Shown here one piece after another: positions 10,780 to 21,300 of a DNA stretch of 64,000 bases. The position numbers were made by a program, and so were the translations under genes. Source of the DNA: Piezodorus guildinii (lineage: Eukaryota; Arthropoda; Insecta; Hemiptera; Pentatomidae); contig CM041295.1 of assembly GCA_023052935.1 (NCBI GenBank), positions 15,376,880-15,440,879 of the forward strand, read 5' to 3'. The notes below the pieces were generated by a model. It worked only from the letters and a program-made list of their open reading frames with translations, was not told the DNA's origin and made no database searches. The first letter of the stretch is position 1, and each line of letters starts with the position of its first letter.

Positions 10780-11875
10780 AATTCTTTAAGACTATTTTTA
10801 TGAGTATAAAACCTATTTGGTATTATCTAGTATATGGTTTTCAATAAATTCTTTAATAGTATTTTGCTTTTGTGTATATTTGAGCAAGAGATCTCCTTTC
10901 GTAAATAAAACCATTATATTCCGGTACTTTTTAATCATAAAAATCTGTAAATATTATTCATTATCGAATAAACATAATTTAAATATATTACATAATAAAA
11001 AAAAATCCATTTAAAGGTAAATACATTCTGGAAATGCAGGCGAGAAATAATAACAGATTCGGGCATGAGATCACCCAAGGCGTGAACAGAAAAATTGTTG
11101 ATTCATCGAGTTACGTATACGATTCTTATGAATGTTGTCATAGGCTATAGATGATGGCGAAAAACAAACAATGAAATCACAATTCTCCTAAAGACAAAAG
11201 AAAAAAAAGGATTCCAAACATTAAAAAAAAAAAACTTAAAATTTAAACATAAACTGTTATTCCTTTATTTTAAAGATCATTAATATAATTTCAAATAGAG
11301 GTATATTCTGCAGCTAAGTATAACAAATCCCGCAGATTCCTCTAGAAATATAAATTAAAAAAAAAATGTAATTTTTCTTTTTTGCTGTTAAGTCCTGTTT
11401 TTTGTTATAAAGAATAATAAAATACCAATAGAGTAAATAATAATAACTGAAATAACAGGACTAAAGTGTTATACAATTTTTATTTAAATATTAGCACGCA
11501 AACCTTTTCAAACATAAAGTCGAACGAACTTTTACTGCTAAAGAAAGTATTAAAGTCCGTTCTTCTTCGGAAGGTTTTGCCATGCGTAGGCTAAAAGTTT
11601 GAATTCACTGTTTACATAAGTACTGCTATTTAACAGTTTACTAATGTACCATTTAACGATGACTGACCTAAAAATGTTACATAAACGGTCAATGTAATCC
11701 AAGGTTACTTTTTAATTGTAAACATAAATATTTAGTAAATAATGACTTCAAAATGGATTAGTTGACAGTGAATGAAGGGCCAGTGGTTTTATATAGGACA
11801 TCTCATACTATAAAAATAACCTTGACAGGTAAAACCAACAGAGTTTTATCTTTGTTTTTATCGCAGCTAAGCTTA
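10780..11875. other. No gene seen
   Basis: No coding frame or recognised family. A short inverted phrase at 11520-11570 (CGAACGAACTTTTACT against AGTATTAAAGTCCGTTC) could form a hairpin. Confidence 0.45.
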
Positions 11876-11879
11876 TCTT

Positions 11880-12215
11880 GAATATTACCTTCGGCGTTCA
11901 CACGATGCTCCGTGCTCCAGCTTCCTGTATGTATCTGCACGTGTGTGTCTAAAGAATTAAAATATAATTTTTTATTAAAGCCGTATATTTGTACAGTTTT
12001 ATATCTTATTTTTTTAATTTTTTTTGCTTTATGTTATCATCATTATTTTTTCTTCTTTATGTATGTTTTATTCTTAATTGTACATATTTATTAGAATTTA
12101 TATTGGTCGTAGTAATTCTATTGTTTATAATTATTTTACTCTAAGACTCTAGAGTCCACTTTTAATTTGTGAAGGGACTTGTCCCAGAATAAATAAAGAA
12201 TTACTATTACTATAT
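11880..12215 (+). mobile_element. LINE 3'-untranslated end
   Basis: GAAGGGACTTGTCCCAGAAT followed by AAATAAAGAATTACTATTACTA is a LINE-type 3' terminus with a simple repeat tail. The same phrase in reverse complement is at 50093-50150 (AACTTTATTCTGGGACTAAG). No coding part is retained. Confidence 0.5.
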
Positions 12216-12351
12216 GTATAGTATTCAATTTTTTATATATTCTGTGACACGTCCCCCTTTAAAATAATCTAAGAGAAAAATTAAAAGAGGAATTTAGTGT
12301 CTTAGAGAGAAAAAAAACACACTAAAAGTATATAATAATATTAATTTTTAC

Positions 12352-12880
12352 CAACAATATGGTATGGAAACAGTTTGTCTTCTGAGTCTCGAGAAATTTC
12401 TCAAGATTGAGGGAAAAATAATTAGGAGGCTTCATGGACCCAAAATAACACAAGAGGGCTACAGGCTAAAATCCAATGAAGAAATATATAGAAATTTGGA
12501 AAACCTTGAAGTAGTCATCAGAACTAGGAGACTGACGTTTTATGGCCATATGGTAAGAATGGTTCAGAGGCTGAACAAACAGATTTTTGACAAAGTTCTA
12601 GACTATAAGAATATGGGTGGTTATGCAAAGCAAATAAAAGAGGAGCTCGAAAGGTTAAAAATCAAGAAAATAGACTGCTTAGATAGAGAGCTTTTCGGGA
12701 AGAAAATAAAAGAAGTTGGGGTTCTTACAGGAAAAACAAAGAAACAGGGGAGAAAATGGACAAAGGATACAAACAGTCCAGGAAGATGAAAGAATATTGG
12801 AGAAAAGGAAAGATGAAAGATGTGAAGAAAACAGAATGATATTCACGTGGTCCTTGATGGCCAATTCGTGCAGAAAAAAA
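12352..12880 (+). pseudogene. LINE reverse-transcriptase C-terminal fragment, 5' truncated
   Basis: The frame 12364-12789 (141 codons) reads like the tail of an RTE-like reverse transcriptase: an IRRLHGPK stretch, EIYRNLENLEVV, then RRLTFYGHMVRM, and a lysine-rich end with KTKKQGRKW. A frameshift near 12770 moves the terminal RKMKEYW-like part into another frame. The copy ends in an A-run and is flanked by a 15-bp duplication AATATTAATTTTTAC at 12337-12351 and 12881-12895, showing target-primed insertion. It lacks the endonuclease and all catalytic RT motifs, so it is dead. Confidence 0.8.
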
Positions 12881-13147
12881 AATATTAATTTTTACGGAAG
12901 AAACATATAGTCATGATTAATACAAAATCGATCCTAATTCTTCCACAAATTAATTTTATAACTTTTTTGTTTGGAGTACAAATTTCAGGGCTTTTCACCA
13001 TCTTTTGGACTCAGTACAATATATTAAAAATAAATAGAAATTATTATTACATAAGAGTTAACACTGTTTTAAACATTGAATATTATTACAACATGTATTT
13101 TACCAGTTAAGCAAGGGCTTATTTTATATATTGTCTCGGTAATTTGT

Positions 13148-13238
13148 TATTAGTTAATTGCCTTTAAACAGCAATATAAACAGTTCTATCCGAATATAGT
13201 TATTTGGAAATAATAAACCATTGTGTAATAATTTACAG
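13148..13238. repeat. 90-bp repeat also present at 25550-25638
   Basis: TTAGTTAATTGCCTTTAAAC, AATATAGTTATTTGGAAATAA and AATAAACCATTGTGTAATAA occur in both places at about 90% identity. In each case a SINE-A copy lies downstream on the same strand, 20 bp away here and about 350 bp away in the other. The nature of the 90-bp unit is unknown. Confidence 0.65.
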
Positions 13239-13256
13239 CGGTTTTTTCACTATGCA

Positions 13257-13532
13257 GGGAGGGGCGTGGTCTATTGGATAGAGTGCTAATCTACTGTGCT
13301 CCGGGTCCTGGGTTCGAATCCCGGTTATTACAGAATATTATTCATTCCGTTATTTCAACCGGGGGGCGACCTTAGGGTATGGAGACCCTCCTGGGGCAGG
13401 CCCAGTCTCTATAAATTGGGTACCCAAAAATGGGGAAAAATCAACTCATTGCACGGCCGTTGGCCTAGAAACAGTACGAATCTCTATATGTACTGAGCCC
13501 AAGACCGTTCATGGGTTGTAGTGGCACAGTTT
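13257..13532 (+). mobile_element. SINE-A copy with 15-bp target-site duplication
   Basis: The head resembles a tRNA: A-box-like TGGTCTATTGGATAGAGTG and B-box GGGTTCGAATCCC. The body has GGGTATGGAGACCCTCC, CAGTCTCTATAAATTGGGTA and AGAAACAGTACGAATCTC. Perfect direct repeats TTTTTTCACTATGCA flank it (13242-13256 and 13533-13547). The head keeps a possible acceptor-like start but continues into an unrelated body, so this is a SINE and not a tRNA gene. A second copy is at 25992-26285. Confidence 0.88.
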
Positions 13533-13549
13533 TTTTTTCACTATGCACA

Positions 13550-14318
13550 ATCAATATTGAATAATCTAACTTAAAAGATTTTTCATATTTCCATACCTTT
13601 ACAAAATTATTTTAAAATATGGCATTCTTTAATCTTAATACAATTTTCCCACCCCCAATTAAATATAAAAATATAAGTTCATTATAACATATTTAACGTC
13701 CATTCATAAGTATACTGATACTTTCGCTAGTCATTCACTAACGCTGAAATACAGAACATGTGATAGAAATTTTGTTCAATATTGCTTAAATTGAAGGTTG
13801 GGTACGCAATATTTAACTTTTTTGAGAGCTGTTGCGTGTTTTGTTTTTTAATCCGTGCCTGGAATGCGAAAACAAATTCCCTGGAACTGGAGCCAAAAGT
13901 CACGTTCCAAGGCCGGGCAAGACCCTGAAAACTGTTTCCGAACGACATTGGGATTTGAAAAATATAACATTCTTTTTCAACAGGTCTCTACATATACTCG
14001 CCATGTTTCAAATTAATGGAGGTTTTATCGCAGAAGGTTTTCCAAAATAAAAAGTAAACTAATTACAATGTTATCTTTTGAAAAAAGTTTTTTTTTTTCT
14101 TCATTCCATTTGTAGGCTCTTAGAGATAACTGGCGTCAAAGGTGTCATAATGGCTGGTTATCGATATAAATATTTTCAACATTTTTGATAAGGAGGAGTA
14201 TCGTTTTCAAAGAACATTTATTTAAGACACATGTATTCTTAAACCTTTTAAATCTATAAATACTTATTTTAGATAGAAATTCGATTTATTTTTTCTAGAA
14301 TGTCATTTTATTGATTTT
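13550..14318. other. No gene seen
   Basis: The small opposing frames around 13727-14050 overlap each other and show no family signature. The block around 13860-13940 is GC-richer (CCTGGAACTGGAGCC and similar), but I cannot identify it. Confidence 0.4.
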
Positions 14319-14319
14319 T

Positions 14320-14990
14320 ACTTTCACTTACCAATATCAGCCAACCAGACGAGCTACTTTATACCATGCATTTCGTGCATTTTTTATGATTCTCTAAATA
14401 AATAGAATAACGATTTTCATTAAATTAGCTACATTGTTGTAAAATTTAATGCGCTTTAATATCATGTAGGTTTCATTCTGATTTGAATAGTCTGACTGGG
14501 CTTAAATGCCAAATTTTAAAATTTTCTTTCTCTAAAGTGCTTCTAATTCTGTAGATTTCAAAACAAATATATTATAATTTAATTAGTATTGATGAAAAAC
14601 AGATAAATATACAAGTTGAACGAATTTTAGAACCAAATAGAGGAGAAAAGAGGAAAAATATCTTTTAATGGAATTTTTTTTCCCGAATCTAAGAATAGTA
14701 ATATATATGTATAATATACCGTCGAAAAGCTGAAGATTTTAGAAAAAATATCTTATATAAAAAGTTGTAAAAGGTAATATAATGTGACAATTAGATCACA
14801 AAATTATTACTGATAATTATACCTAACAATTTTATATTGCTGTGTTCTTTAATATGAATCATATGTTCATAACGAAAATTAATAAATGTTTTATCAAAAT
14901 TAACTATAAATTTGTTTAATTTAAGTTTATTTAATAGTTCTTAAATTGGTTTAAGCAAGGTAACTGATAGTCGTGGATTGCCCACACCGT
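14320..14990 (-). mobile_element. Rep-1 copy, reverse orientation
   Basis: In reverse complement it carries the TGCATGGTATAAAGTAGC block, the AATCAGAATGAAACCTACATG block, the ACTTTAGAGAAAGAAAATTTT block and the left end, read here as AAGGTAACTGATAGTCGTGG. It lacks the outer 3' quarter of the repeat. Confidence 0.7.
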
Positions 14991-15000
14991 TTTATTATTT

Positions 15001-15467
15001 TTTTTATAGAACAATTTCATTGCTATATATTACAATATGAACAACTGTAATAATCCTAGGAAACCACATCCATACTATATTTACAGAAAAAAAAACAACG
15101 TAAAATCAATTTACATTAAAAAATAATAATAATAATAACAATAAATAAACTATTGATATAAATAAACGAACATCTTTAACACACTCATATCTATATACAA
15201 TCTGCTGAAGGATAATCGGACTGGGAAATAGCAGAATCCGAGGGATCCCAGCGCTTCTTTCTCAGCCGCGTCACAGTTGTGAGACTTACATTTACAAAAT
15301 GTCTTGATGCCACTGCCGTTTTAATCTTCTAGGAGGATTGTAGGCATTGTGCTAGAGGATTAGAACGATGAACAAGGTTCTGATGGAATTTGGAGAATTA
15401 TAATAATATAAGGTTTAAAATAAATAGAATATTAAGGTCGTTGTGTTAGGTATAGTTAGTAACATAA
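15001..15467 (-). mobile_element. Jockey-like LINE fragment, left part of a copy split by the gypsy element
   Basis: CCCAGCGCTTCTTTCTCAGC and GCGTCACAG match 8500-8520 and 22480-22510. The left flank ends ...GTTAGTAACATAA and the sequence resumes after the gypsy element with ...AAGGAACATTAACTATGG at 22176. Intact relatives at 6570 and 46797 read continuously here (AGTAACATAGGGAACATTAA). The LINE is therefore older than the gypsy insertion. Confidence 0.75.
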
Positions 15468-16028
15468 TGTTACGGGCTACGGGGTGTGAGAAATGAACTA
15501 CTCCAGTTTACAAATTACAGATGTTTATTAATACAGAAAACACAAATACAAAGGGATTACTAACCACTATATTAACAATAATAATGGAATTACCAGCTTA
15601 CTACTAAACAGTATACATATAAAATCAGGTATTCCTAACAATTAAACTACTTACGTAAATTTATACAATATGCTAGATTTATTCTAAAACTTACAACTAT
15701 AAGTTATATATAAACTACAGTCTTCTAATTTCCCACCGACCGGTTATCACAATACTGACACACAGTTTCACTACACTGTCACACTGTCACGAACGGATCA
15801 CTGTCACTGTTCACTGATACATCACAGATGCTTGTTGAGCCGGATTAGGACTGACCGACCCAGGCTCAGGGGACCGCTATTTGTACCACCGCCGAATCTT
15901 CTAGACCCGGGCGCAGGTAAGGCGGTGGGCCTTTCCAGGCACTTCGAGGACTGTCCAGGTCCAGAAGTCTCTAGCCTCATCTAGGCCCCTCCAGGCGTGG
16001 TCCACCCGTCATTGTCTTGACCGTAGCA
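15468..16028 (-). repeat. Gypsy 3' LTR
   Basis: This 561-bp LTR begins TGCTACGGTC and ends GTAACA on the minus strand. An AATAAA polyadenylation-type signal lies on the minus strand at 15524-15529, close to its 3' side. The GC-rich half (15830-16028) contrasts with the AT-rich half. CACTGTCAC is repeated several times around 15775-15815. It is identical to the right LTR except for one extra G in the run at about 15481. Confidence 0.97.
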
Positions 16029-18381
16029 CTACCCCCTCCTTAGACGTGCTCTGCCCCAGAGCACAGATTGCAGAAGCTGAGCGATGCTGATCTTCCTCCG
16101 ATGTAGGTGTTTTGTCCTTCCAGGGGTTGAACGTGCATACCATTATGATGACTCCAGAGTTGGCGAACGTCTCTTCTACAATGTTCCTGACAATCCTCCA
16201 CTCCAGGCCATCGTATCCACAACCCAACTTCGGGATGGCGAGCTTGGTGACACGCAGTTCCAGAAGCTTTCTCCGCAGGTCGCCAAGACTCCGGCGCAGC
16301 GTGTCGTATGTCGGCTTCTGCTCTGATGAACTCTTGGTAACCAAGTAAAACAGGTGCCGGCCTTCATGCTCTTGATGGAGAGTCTTCCCAACTCTTGGTC
16401 CCTGGCGTTCCAGCTCTTCAATTCCAGCGAACTTCTTCCTGAAGACCGTCGCAATCCCCCGGGAATCCCTCAGATGTTCGGCGACACAATGTGCTAGAGC
16501 ATAGTCTACCGGTAACGAGAATATGTCTCTGTAAACTGTCTGCGTTACCCTACGGGAGTCTGGCGCCTTAGGATGGGGAGTTAGGTCCTTGTCGGTGAGG
16601 TTCCTCACTTGCTGTTCCTCTGTAGGGCCATGGTTTCCCTTGTATGGAGCCAATCGGTTGAAATGGACTACCTTGGGTTTTCCTTTGGGCTGCTTCCTGA
16701 TCCTATAGATGACATCATTGATCCTCTTGATGACCTCATACGGTCCGTCCCAGGAGTTTTGAAGTTTCGGTGAGTAGCCTTGCCTTCTTCGAGGATCGTG
16801 TAGCCAGACCAAGTCTCCAGGTTGAAAGCCACCTTTCTCTGCCTTGATGTCGTAACGCTCCTTCATCCTGTCACTTGCTCCCTGGATGTTTGTGCGAACC
16901 TTCTCGTGAATAGTGTTCATTCGCTTCCGTAGGTTCGTGACGTAGTCTTCTCCGGCGACCTCCTCATCAGGCTTGAAACCGAATTTCAGATCGCAAGGCA
17001 AGCGTAGTTCTCTGCCGAACACGACATTGGCGGGGGTCTGCCCTGTCGTTTCATTAACTGAACTACGATAGGCTAGCAGGAACAGATGAAGATATTGGTC
17101 CCAGTCTCGCTGATGGTCAGAAACTACCTTGGCCAAATATCGACCCATTGTCCTGTTCATGCGCTCTACCATGCCATCGGACTGAGGGTGAAGAGGCGTC
17201 GTCCTGGTCTTTCGTATTCCTAGAGCCTCGCACATCCTGGTGAAGACTGCCGACTCAAAGTTTCTTCCTTGGTCAGCGTGAAGTTCCATGGGCACCCCAA
17301 ACCGACTGACGAGCTGCTTCACGAGAACATCTGCAACCGTGGCGGCCTCCTGATTTGGAAGGGCGTAAGCTTCCACCCACTTTGAAAAATAATCCATGGC
17401 CACGAGAATATATCGGTTGCCATTATCTGTCACAGGAAAAGGGCCAGCGATGTCTACCGCTATTCTCTCGAATGGTGCTCCTACGTTGTATTTCTTCATA
17501 GGTGCCTTCTTTTTCCTTATCGGTCCATTAGAGGCGGCACAAGTTGCACACCGCCGGCACCAATCTAACACATCGTCCTTGAGGTTTGCCCAGTAAAAGC
17601 GTTCACGAACCTTTTCTAATGTCCGGTGAACTCCAAGGTGGCCACCAGATGATCCATCATGTAATTCCCTCAGTACTTCGGGCACTTTAATCTTTGGTAC
17701 GATGAGCTGTAGTCTCCGCTGATCTCCCTCTGTGTTCTCCAATGCTCGTTTCAGCAGACCTTTGTCCAGTAGAATGGAGTCCCATTGAGCCCAATAGGTT
17801 TTTATATTTTTCGACATTGGAGCAACATCCTGCCAGCTTGGTCTCCTTTGGCCTGATAGCTTCCATTCCCTTATTTGTTTCAAGTCCGGGTCCTCATCCT
17901 GTTCCTTTGCCAGTTGTGTGTCCTGCCAACCGTCGGTAACGACCGTAGTCCGCAACACTGTTGCTTGCTTTTCTTCTTGTCGAGAACAATGCTTGCATTC
18001 TCCATCACAGGGTCTCCTTGAGAGCGCATCCGCATTCCGGTGACTCGTTCCAGAACGATGAGCAGATTCGAAGTCATATTCCTGAAGGCGCTCGATCCAC
18101 CGTGCAACTTGTCCCTCCGGTGACTTGAATCGCAGCAGCCACATTAGAGCTGCGTGGTCCGTTCTCAGTAGAAATCTTCTTCCATACAGGTATTTATGAA
18201 AGTGCTCTATGGACTTAACCACTGCCAGAAGCTCTTTCCTTGTGACACAGTAGTTGCGTTCTGGAGCTGACAGTGCTTTGCTGAAGTACCCAATAACCTT
18301 TTCTTCCCCGTCTTGGAGTTGGGAAAGGACGCTTCCAATAGCAGTGTTGCTGGCATCTGTGTCAAGAATGAACTTGCCCTC
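16009..18381 (-). CDS. Gypsy Pol, second part: RNase H, integrase, TARG1-like macro domain
   Basis: This is the downstream part of a Pol polyprotein. Numbering runs from the Met at 18222, but the real frame opens at 18381 right after the one-base deletion. The RNase H C-terminal part includes RTDHAAL (20-26) and ADALSRR (64-70). Integrase has an H195-x3-H199...C225-x2-C228 zinc site and a D257, D317, E353 triad with 35 residues between the last two. A GDLVWLHDPRR segment and a WDGPYEV segment follow at about 469-497. Residues about 565-700 form a macro domain closest, by eye, to TARG1/OARD1 (C6orf130). Shared features are ALAHCVAE, RGIATVFRKKFAG, FYLVTK, KPTYDTLRRSL and GCGYDGLEW. K630 and D671 match the catalytic Lys and Asp of TARG1, 41 residues apart in both. 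The expected role is reversing ADP-ribosylation, or reading it. The stop codon lies 20 bp inside the 3' LTR, so the polypurine tract is translated. Confidence 0.93.
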   Translation of the reverse strand, partial: EGKFILDTDASNTAIGSVLSQLQDGEEKVIGYFSKALSAPERNYCVTRKELLAVVKSIEHFHKYLYGRRFLLRTDHAALMWLLRFKSPEGQVARWIERLQEYDFESAHRSGTSHRNADALSRRPCDGECKHCSRQEEKQATVLRTTVVTDGWQDTQLAKEQDEDPDLKQIREWKLSGQRRPSWQDVAPMSKNIKTYWAQWDSILLDKGLLKRALENTEGDQRRLQLIVPKIKVPEVLRELHDGSSGGHLGVHRTLEKVRERFYWANLKDDVLDWCRRCATCAASNGPIRKKKAPMKKYNVGAPFERIAVDIAGPFPVTDNGNRYILVAMDYFSKWVEAYALPNQEAATVADVLVKQLVSRFGVPMELHADQGRNFESAVFTRMCEALGIRKTRTTPLHPQSDGMVERMNRTMGRYLAKVVSDHQRDWDQYLHLFLLAYRSSVNETTGQTPANVVFGRELRLPCDLKFGFKPDEEVAGEDYVTNLRKRMNTIHEKVRTNIQGASDRMKERYDIKAEKGGFQPGDLVWLHDPRRRQGYSPKLQNSWDGPYEVIKRINDVIYRIRKQPKGKPKVVHFNRLAPYKGNHGPTEEQQVRNLTDKDLTPHPKAPDSRRVTQTVYRDIFSLPVDYALAHCVAEHLRDSRGIATVFRKKFAGIEELERQGPRVGKTLHQEHEGRHLFYLVTKSSSEQKPTYDTLRRSLGDLRRKLLELRVTKLAIPKLGCGYDGLEWRIVRNIVEETFANSGVIIMVCTFNPWKDKTPTSEEDQHRSASAICALGQSTSKEGVVLRSRQ
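16029..16042 (-). other. Gypsy polypurine tract
   Basis: On the minus strand TAAGGAGGGGGTAG directly abuts the 3' LTR start TGCTAC. It is the expected primer for plus-strand DNA synthesis, and it lies inside the open reading frame, about ten codons before the stop. Confidence 0.9.
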
Positions 18382-21300
18382 GGACGTGGATAGCTTAGAA
18401 TAGGCGCACTACTCAATTTCTTCTTTAACTCCTCAAATGAAGCCTGACACTCGCGATCCCAAAGGAAAGTCCGTTTTTCCTCAGTGAGCCTGGTAAGAGG
18501 TTTTGCGATGTTGGCGAATCCTTTCACGTACCTCCTGTAGTAGGTGCAGAGTCCGAGGAAACTTCTTACTTGGTGCTTATCTCGAGGTGCTGGCCAATTG
18601 GTGATCGCTGTAATCTTCTCTGGGTCAACAGCAACTCCGTTGTCTGATACAACATGCCCCAGGTAGTTGACTTGCCTTCGGAAGAGATTGCACTTCTTCG
18701 GGTTCAGTTTTAGATTAGCTGCACGCAGCCGTTCGAAGACCCGCTCCAGATTCTCCAGATGGTGAGTGAAGGATTTTCCCAGTACAATGATGTCGTCCAA
18801 GTAAACCAGGCATATCTCCCAAGAAAGGCCTCTTAAGACGCTTTCCATCAGCCTCTCGAACGTTGCAGGTGCATTGCAAAGCCCGAATGGCATTACCGAA
18901 AATTGCCAGAGGCCAGTGCCGATTGAAAATGCCGTCTTCTCCTTATCTTCCGGTGCCAATCCAACCTGCCAATATCCACTGCGGAGATCCAAGGTAGAAA
19001 ATAGTTTGCAACCCTCTAGTGTGTCCAGCGTGTCGTCAATCCTTGGGAGTGGGTAACTGTCCTTCTTCGTGGCGTTGTTCAAAAGACGGTAATCTACGCA
19101 GAATCTTGTCGTCCCATCTTTCTTTTTCACCAGTACGACAGGAGACATCCATGGGCTACTCGAGGGCTCGATGACACCATCATTCGCCATATCCTTAATA
19201 ATCTCCTCGGCATCCTTTCGTTTAGCTAGCGGCAGCCTCCTCGGGATCTGTCGGATGGGCTTGGTATCCCCGGTGTCAATTTTGTGCTGGACGATGTTCG
19301 TTCTACCCCGTGGTCCTGAGCTGGTCTCGAAAATGTCCTGCCATCGGGTAATCAATCTCTTCACGATTTCGCTCTGTTCAGGCGAAAGTTCTCTGCATGA
19401 TTCCTCCACGAATCCTTTTAATTCTTCGGGTAGTCCTCGTTGCTCGGTGGGGTTGCGTTGTAGCTGTCGGACTACTGAGGTAGCGGCCGTACATTCTCCG
19501 ACTGGTGTTCCTCTCTTTAGTGTCACCGGGAAGCTGTTCAGATTCATCAGTCGGATTGGGGTGGTATGTCCGACCTTGATGAGAGACCTTGCAACCAGAA
19601 CACCGCGTCCGACTTCCTGCTCCTCGTGCTTCCCAGGTTCAAGTAGAAGACATTGACCCTCCGGTAGTCGTCCATTGATCGTCCCATGCGTCAGAATTTG
19701 ACTCCGTGCAGGTAAAGTGGTGTCTTCTAGTAGGAGTACTCGTGCATAGAGGTCCTTTCCCTGCCGAAGGATGACCTCTTCGTCTCCCAGCGTCATCACA
19801 CCTCTCGACATGTCCAGCTTGATCCCGTATTTGATCATCAAGTCCATGCCGAAGATGACTTCCTCGTCTATTTTCGCCACGAGAACGCGGTGCTCTAGAC
19901 GTTGGCCCCCGATGAAGAAAGTGGCAACTGTCTCCCCGTAGACCTCGGCTGGCTGTCCTGTGGCTGTCCGTAACGCCCAAGTGGTAGGTGATATCTTCTT
20001 AGCGTTAACTGCCTTCGGGTTCAGTATTGTCATGGTTGCGCCGGTATCCAGCAGAAAACTTCGCAGCTGCCCGTTCACCATTCCATCCACATAAAAAAAA
20101 ATTGTCTTGCTCCCTATTGTCGCGATTCTCACGGCGACCCTGGGGCCTTCGATGCTACGGGTTGACAGTTGCCCCTTCCCATCAACCCTCCTTAGTTTTC
20201 CTGTGGCTTTTTCCGGCTTCCTGGTAGGACACTTGCTTCTGGGGTGTCCAAGTTGACCGCAGCTCCAACAGCGTATCTCATTTTTGCGTGTCCTGAGGGC
20301 TTCCAAAACCTTTGCTACTATGTCCTCGATGGTGGGGGCCGCGTTAGGCTCCGCTTCTGCCGCTCGAACTCGTGCATGTCCACGGACTGACTGCCTGACA
20401 GCCTCGAATTCCATGGCCTGCGACAATGCATCGCCCAAAGTTTTAGGGCGTGCGAGTTTCACTGCCTGTTGGGTTTCCGGGTCTCGAAGTCCATCCAGGA
20501 ATTTGTCGATAGCCAAGCTCTTGTAGACGTCGCCGGTGACTGTTGGGTAGGCATTCCTCACTAGCCGGGCGATATCTGCTTCAAATTCCTGCAGCGTCTC
20601 GTTGGTCTTCTGGACCCTGTCCTTTAACTGGGAACGGTATAGTTGGTCCATGTGGCGATGGCCGAAACGCATCTCCAGTCTTTTCATCAGCTCACCGTAG
20701 TTGCACCGCTCCGACATGGGCATCCCCTGTAGCACTCCTAAGGCGTCTCCACGCAAGGCTAGGCACAACGCTGATGCTTGCGTCTCCTTTGACCACCCGT
20801 GGATCGAAGCCGCTGTCTCGAAGAGAGTCATGTAGTCCTCCCACGGCGTCTTCCCGTCGAACAATGGGATGGTGTTGTGCGTTGGTGGCATCCCAGCATT
20901 GGCGGAGGGAATGGTGTTGTGAGGGCTTCTCTCAGAGGGTTGGTCGGTGTCGATTGTCGGTGGGTTGCTCATACGTTCTTCTAGAGCTTCTATTCTTACC
21001 CTAAGTTCATTTTCTACTGAATCGACTTTTTCTCCTAATCTAGATTCTACATCAGCTAACTTATTATCTACACTTTCCATTAACTTAGTTTCTAAATTGC
21101 CTAACTTAGCCTCCAATGTATTTTTAACAGTACTTAATTCATTACCTAACTTCTTTTCTACATTACCTAACTCATTTTTAACAGTACTTAACTCATTACC
21201 TAACTCATTTTTAACAGTACTTAACTCATTACCTAACTCATTTTTAACAGTACTTAACTCATTACCTAACTCATTTTTAACAGTACTTAACTCATTACCT

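Noticed and set aside
12000..12094. Short hydrophobic frame as a membrane peptide
   Set aside because: The hydrophobicity comes from T-rich low-complexity DNA just upstream of a LINE 3' end.
13257..13335. Functional tRNA gene
   Set aside because: A- and B-box-like motifs are present, but the sequence continues into a conserved 200-bp body, has a second copy elsewhere and is bracketed by a 15-bp target duplication. It is a SINE.
16123..16530. Macro domain as a piece of an RNA virus inserted next to the retroelement
   Set aside because: It is in frame with integrase inside the LTRs, upstream of the polypurine tract, and its motifs resemble cellular TARG1/OARD1 more than viral macro domains. 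No other viral sequence is present.
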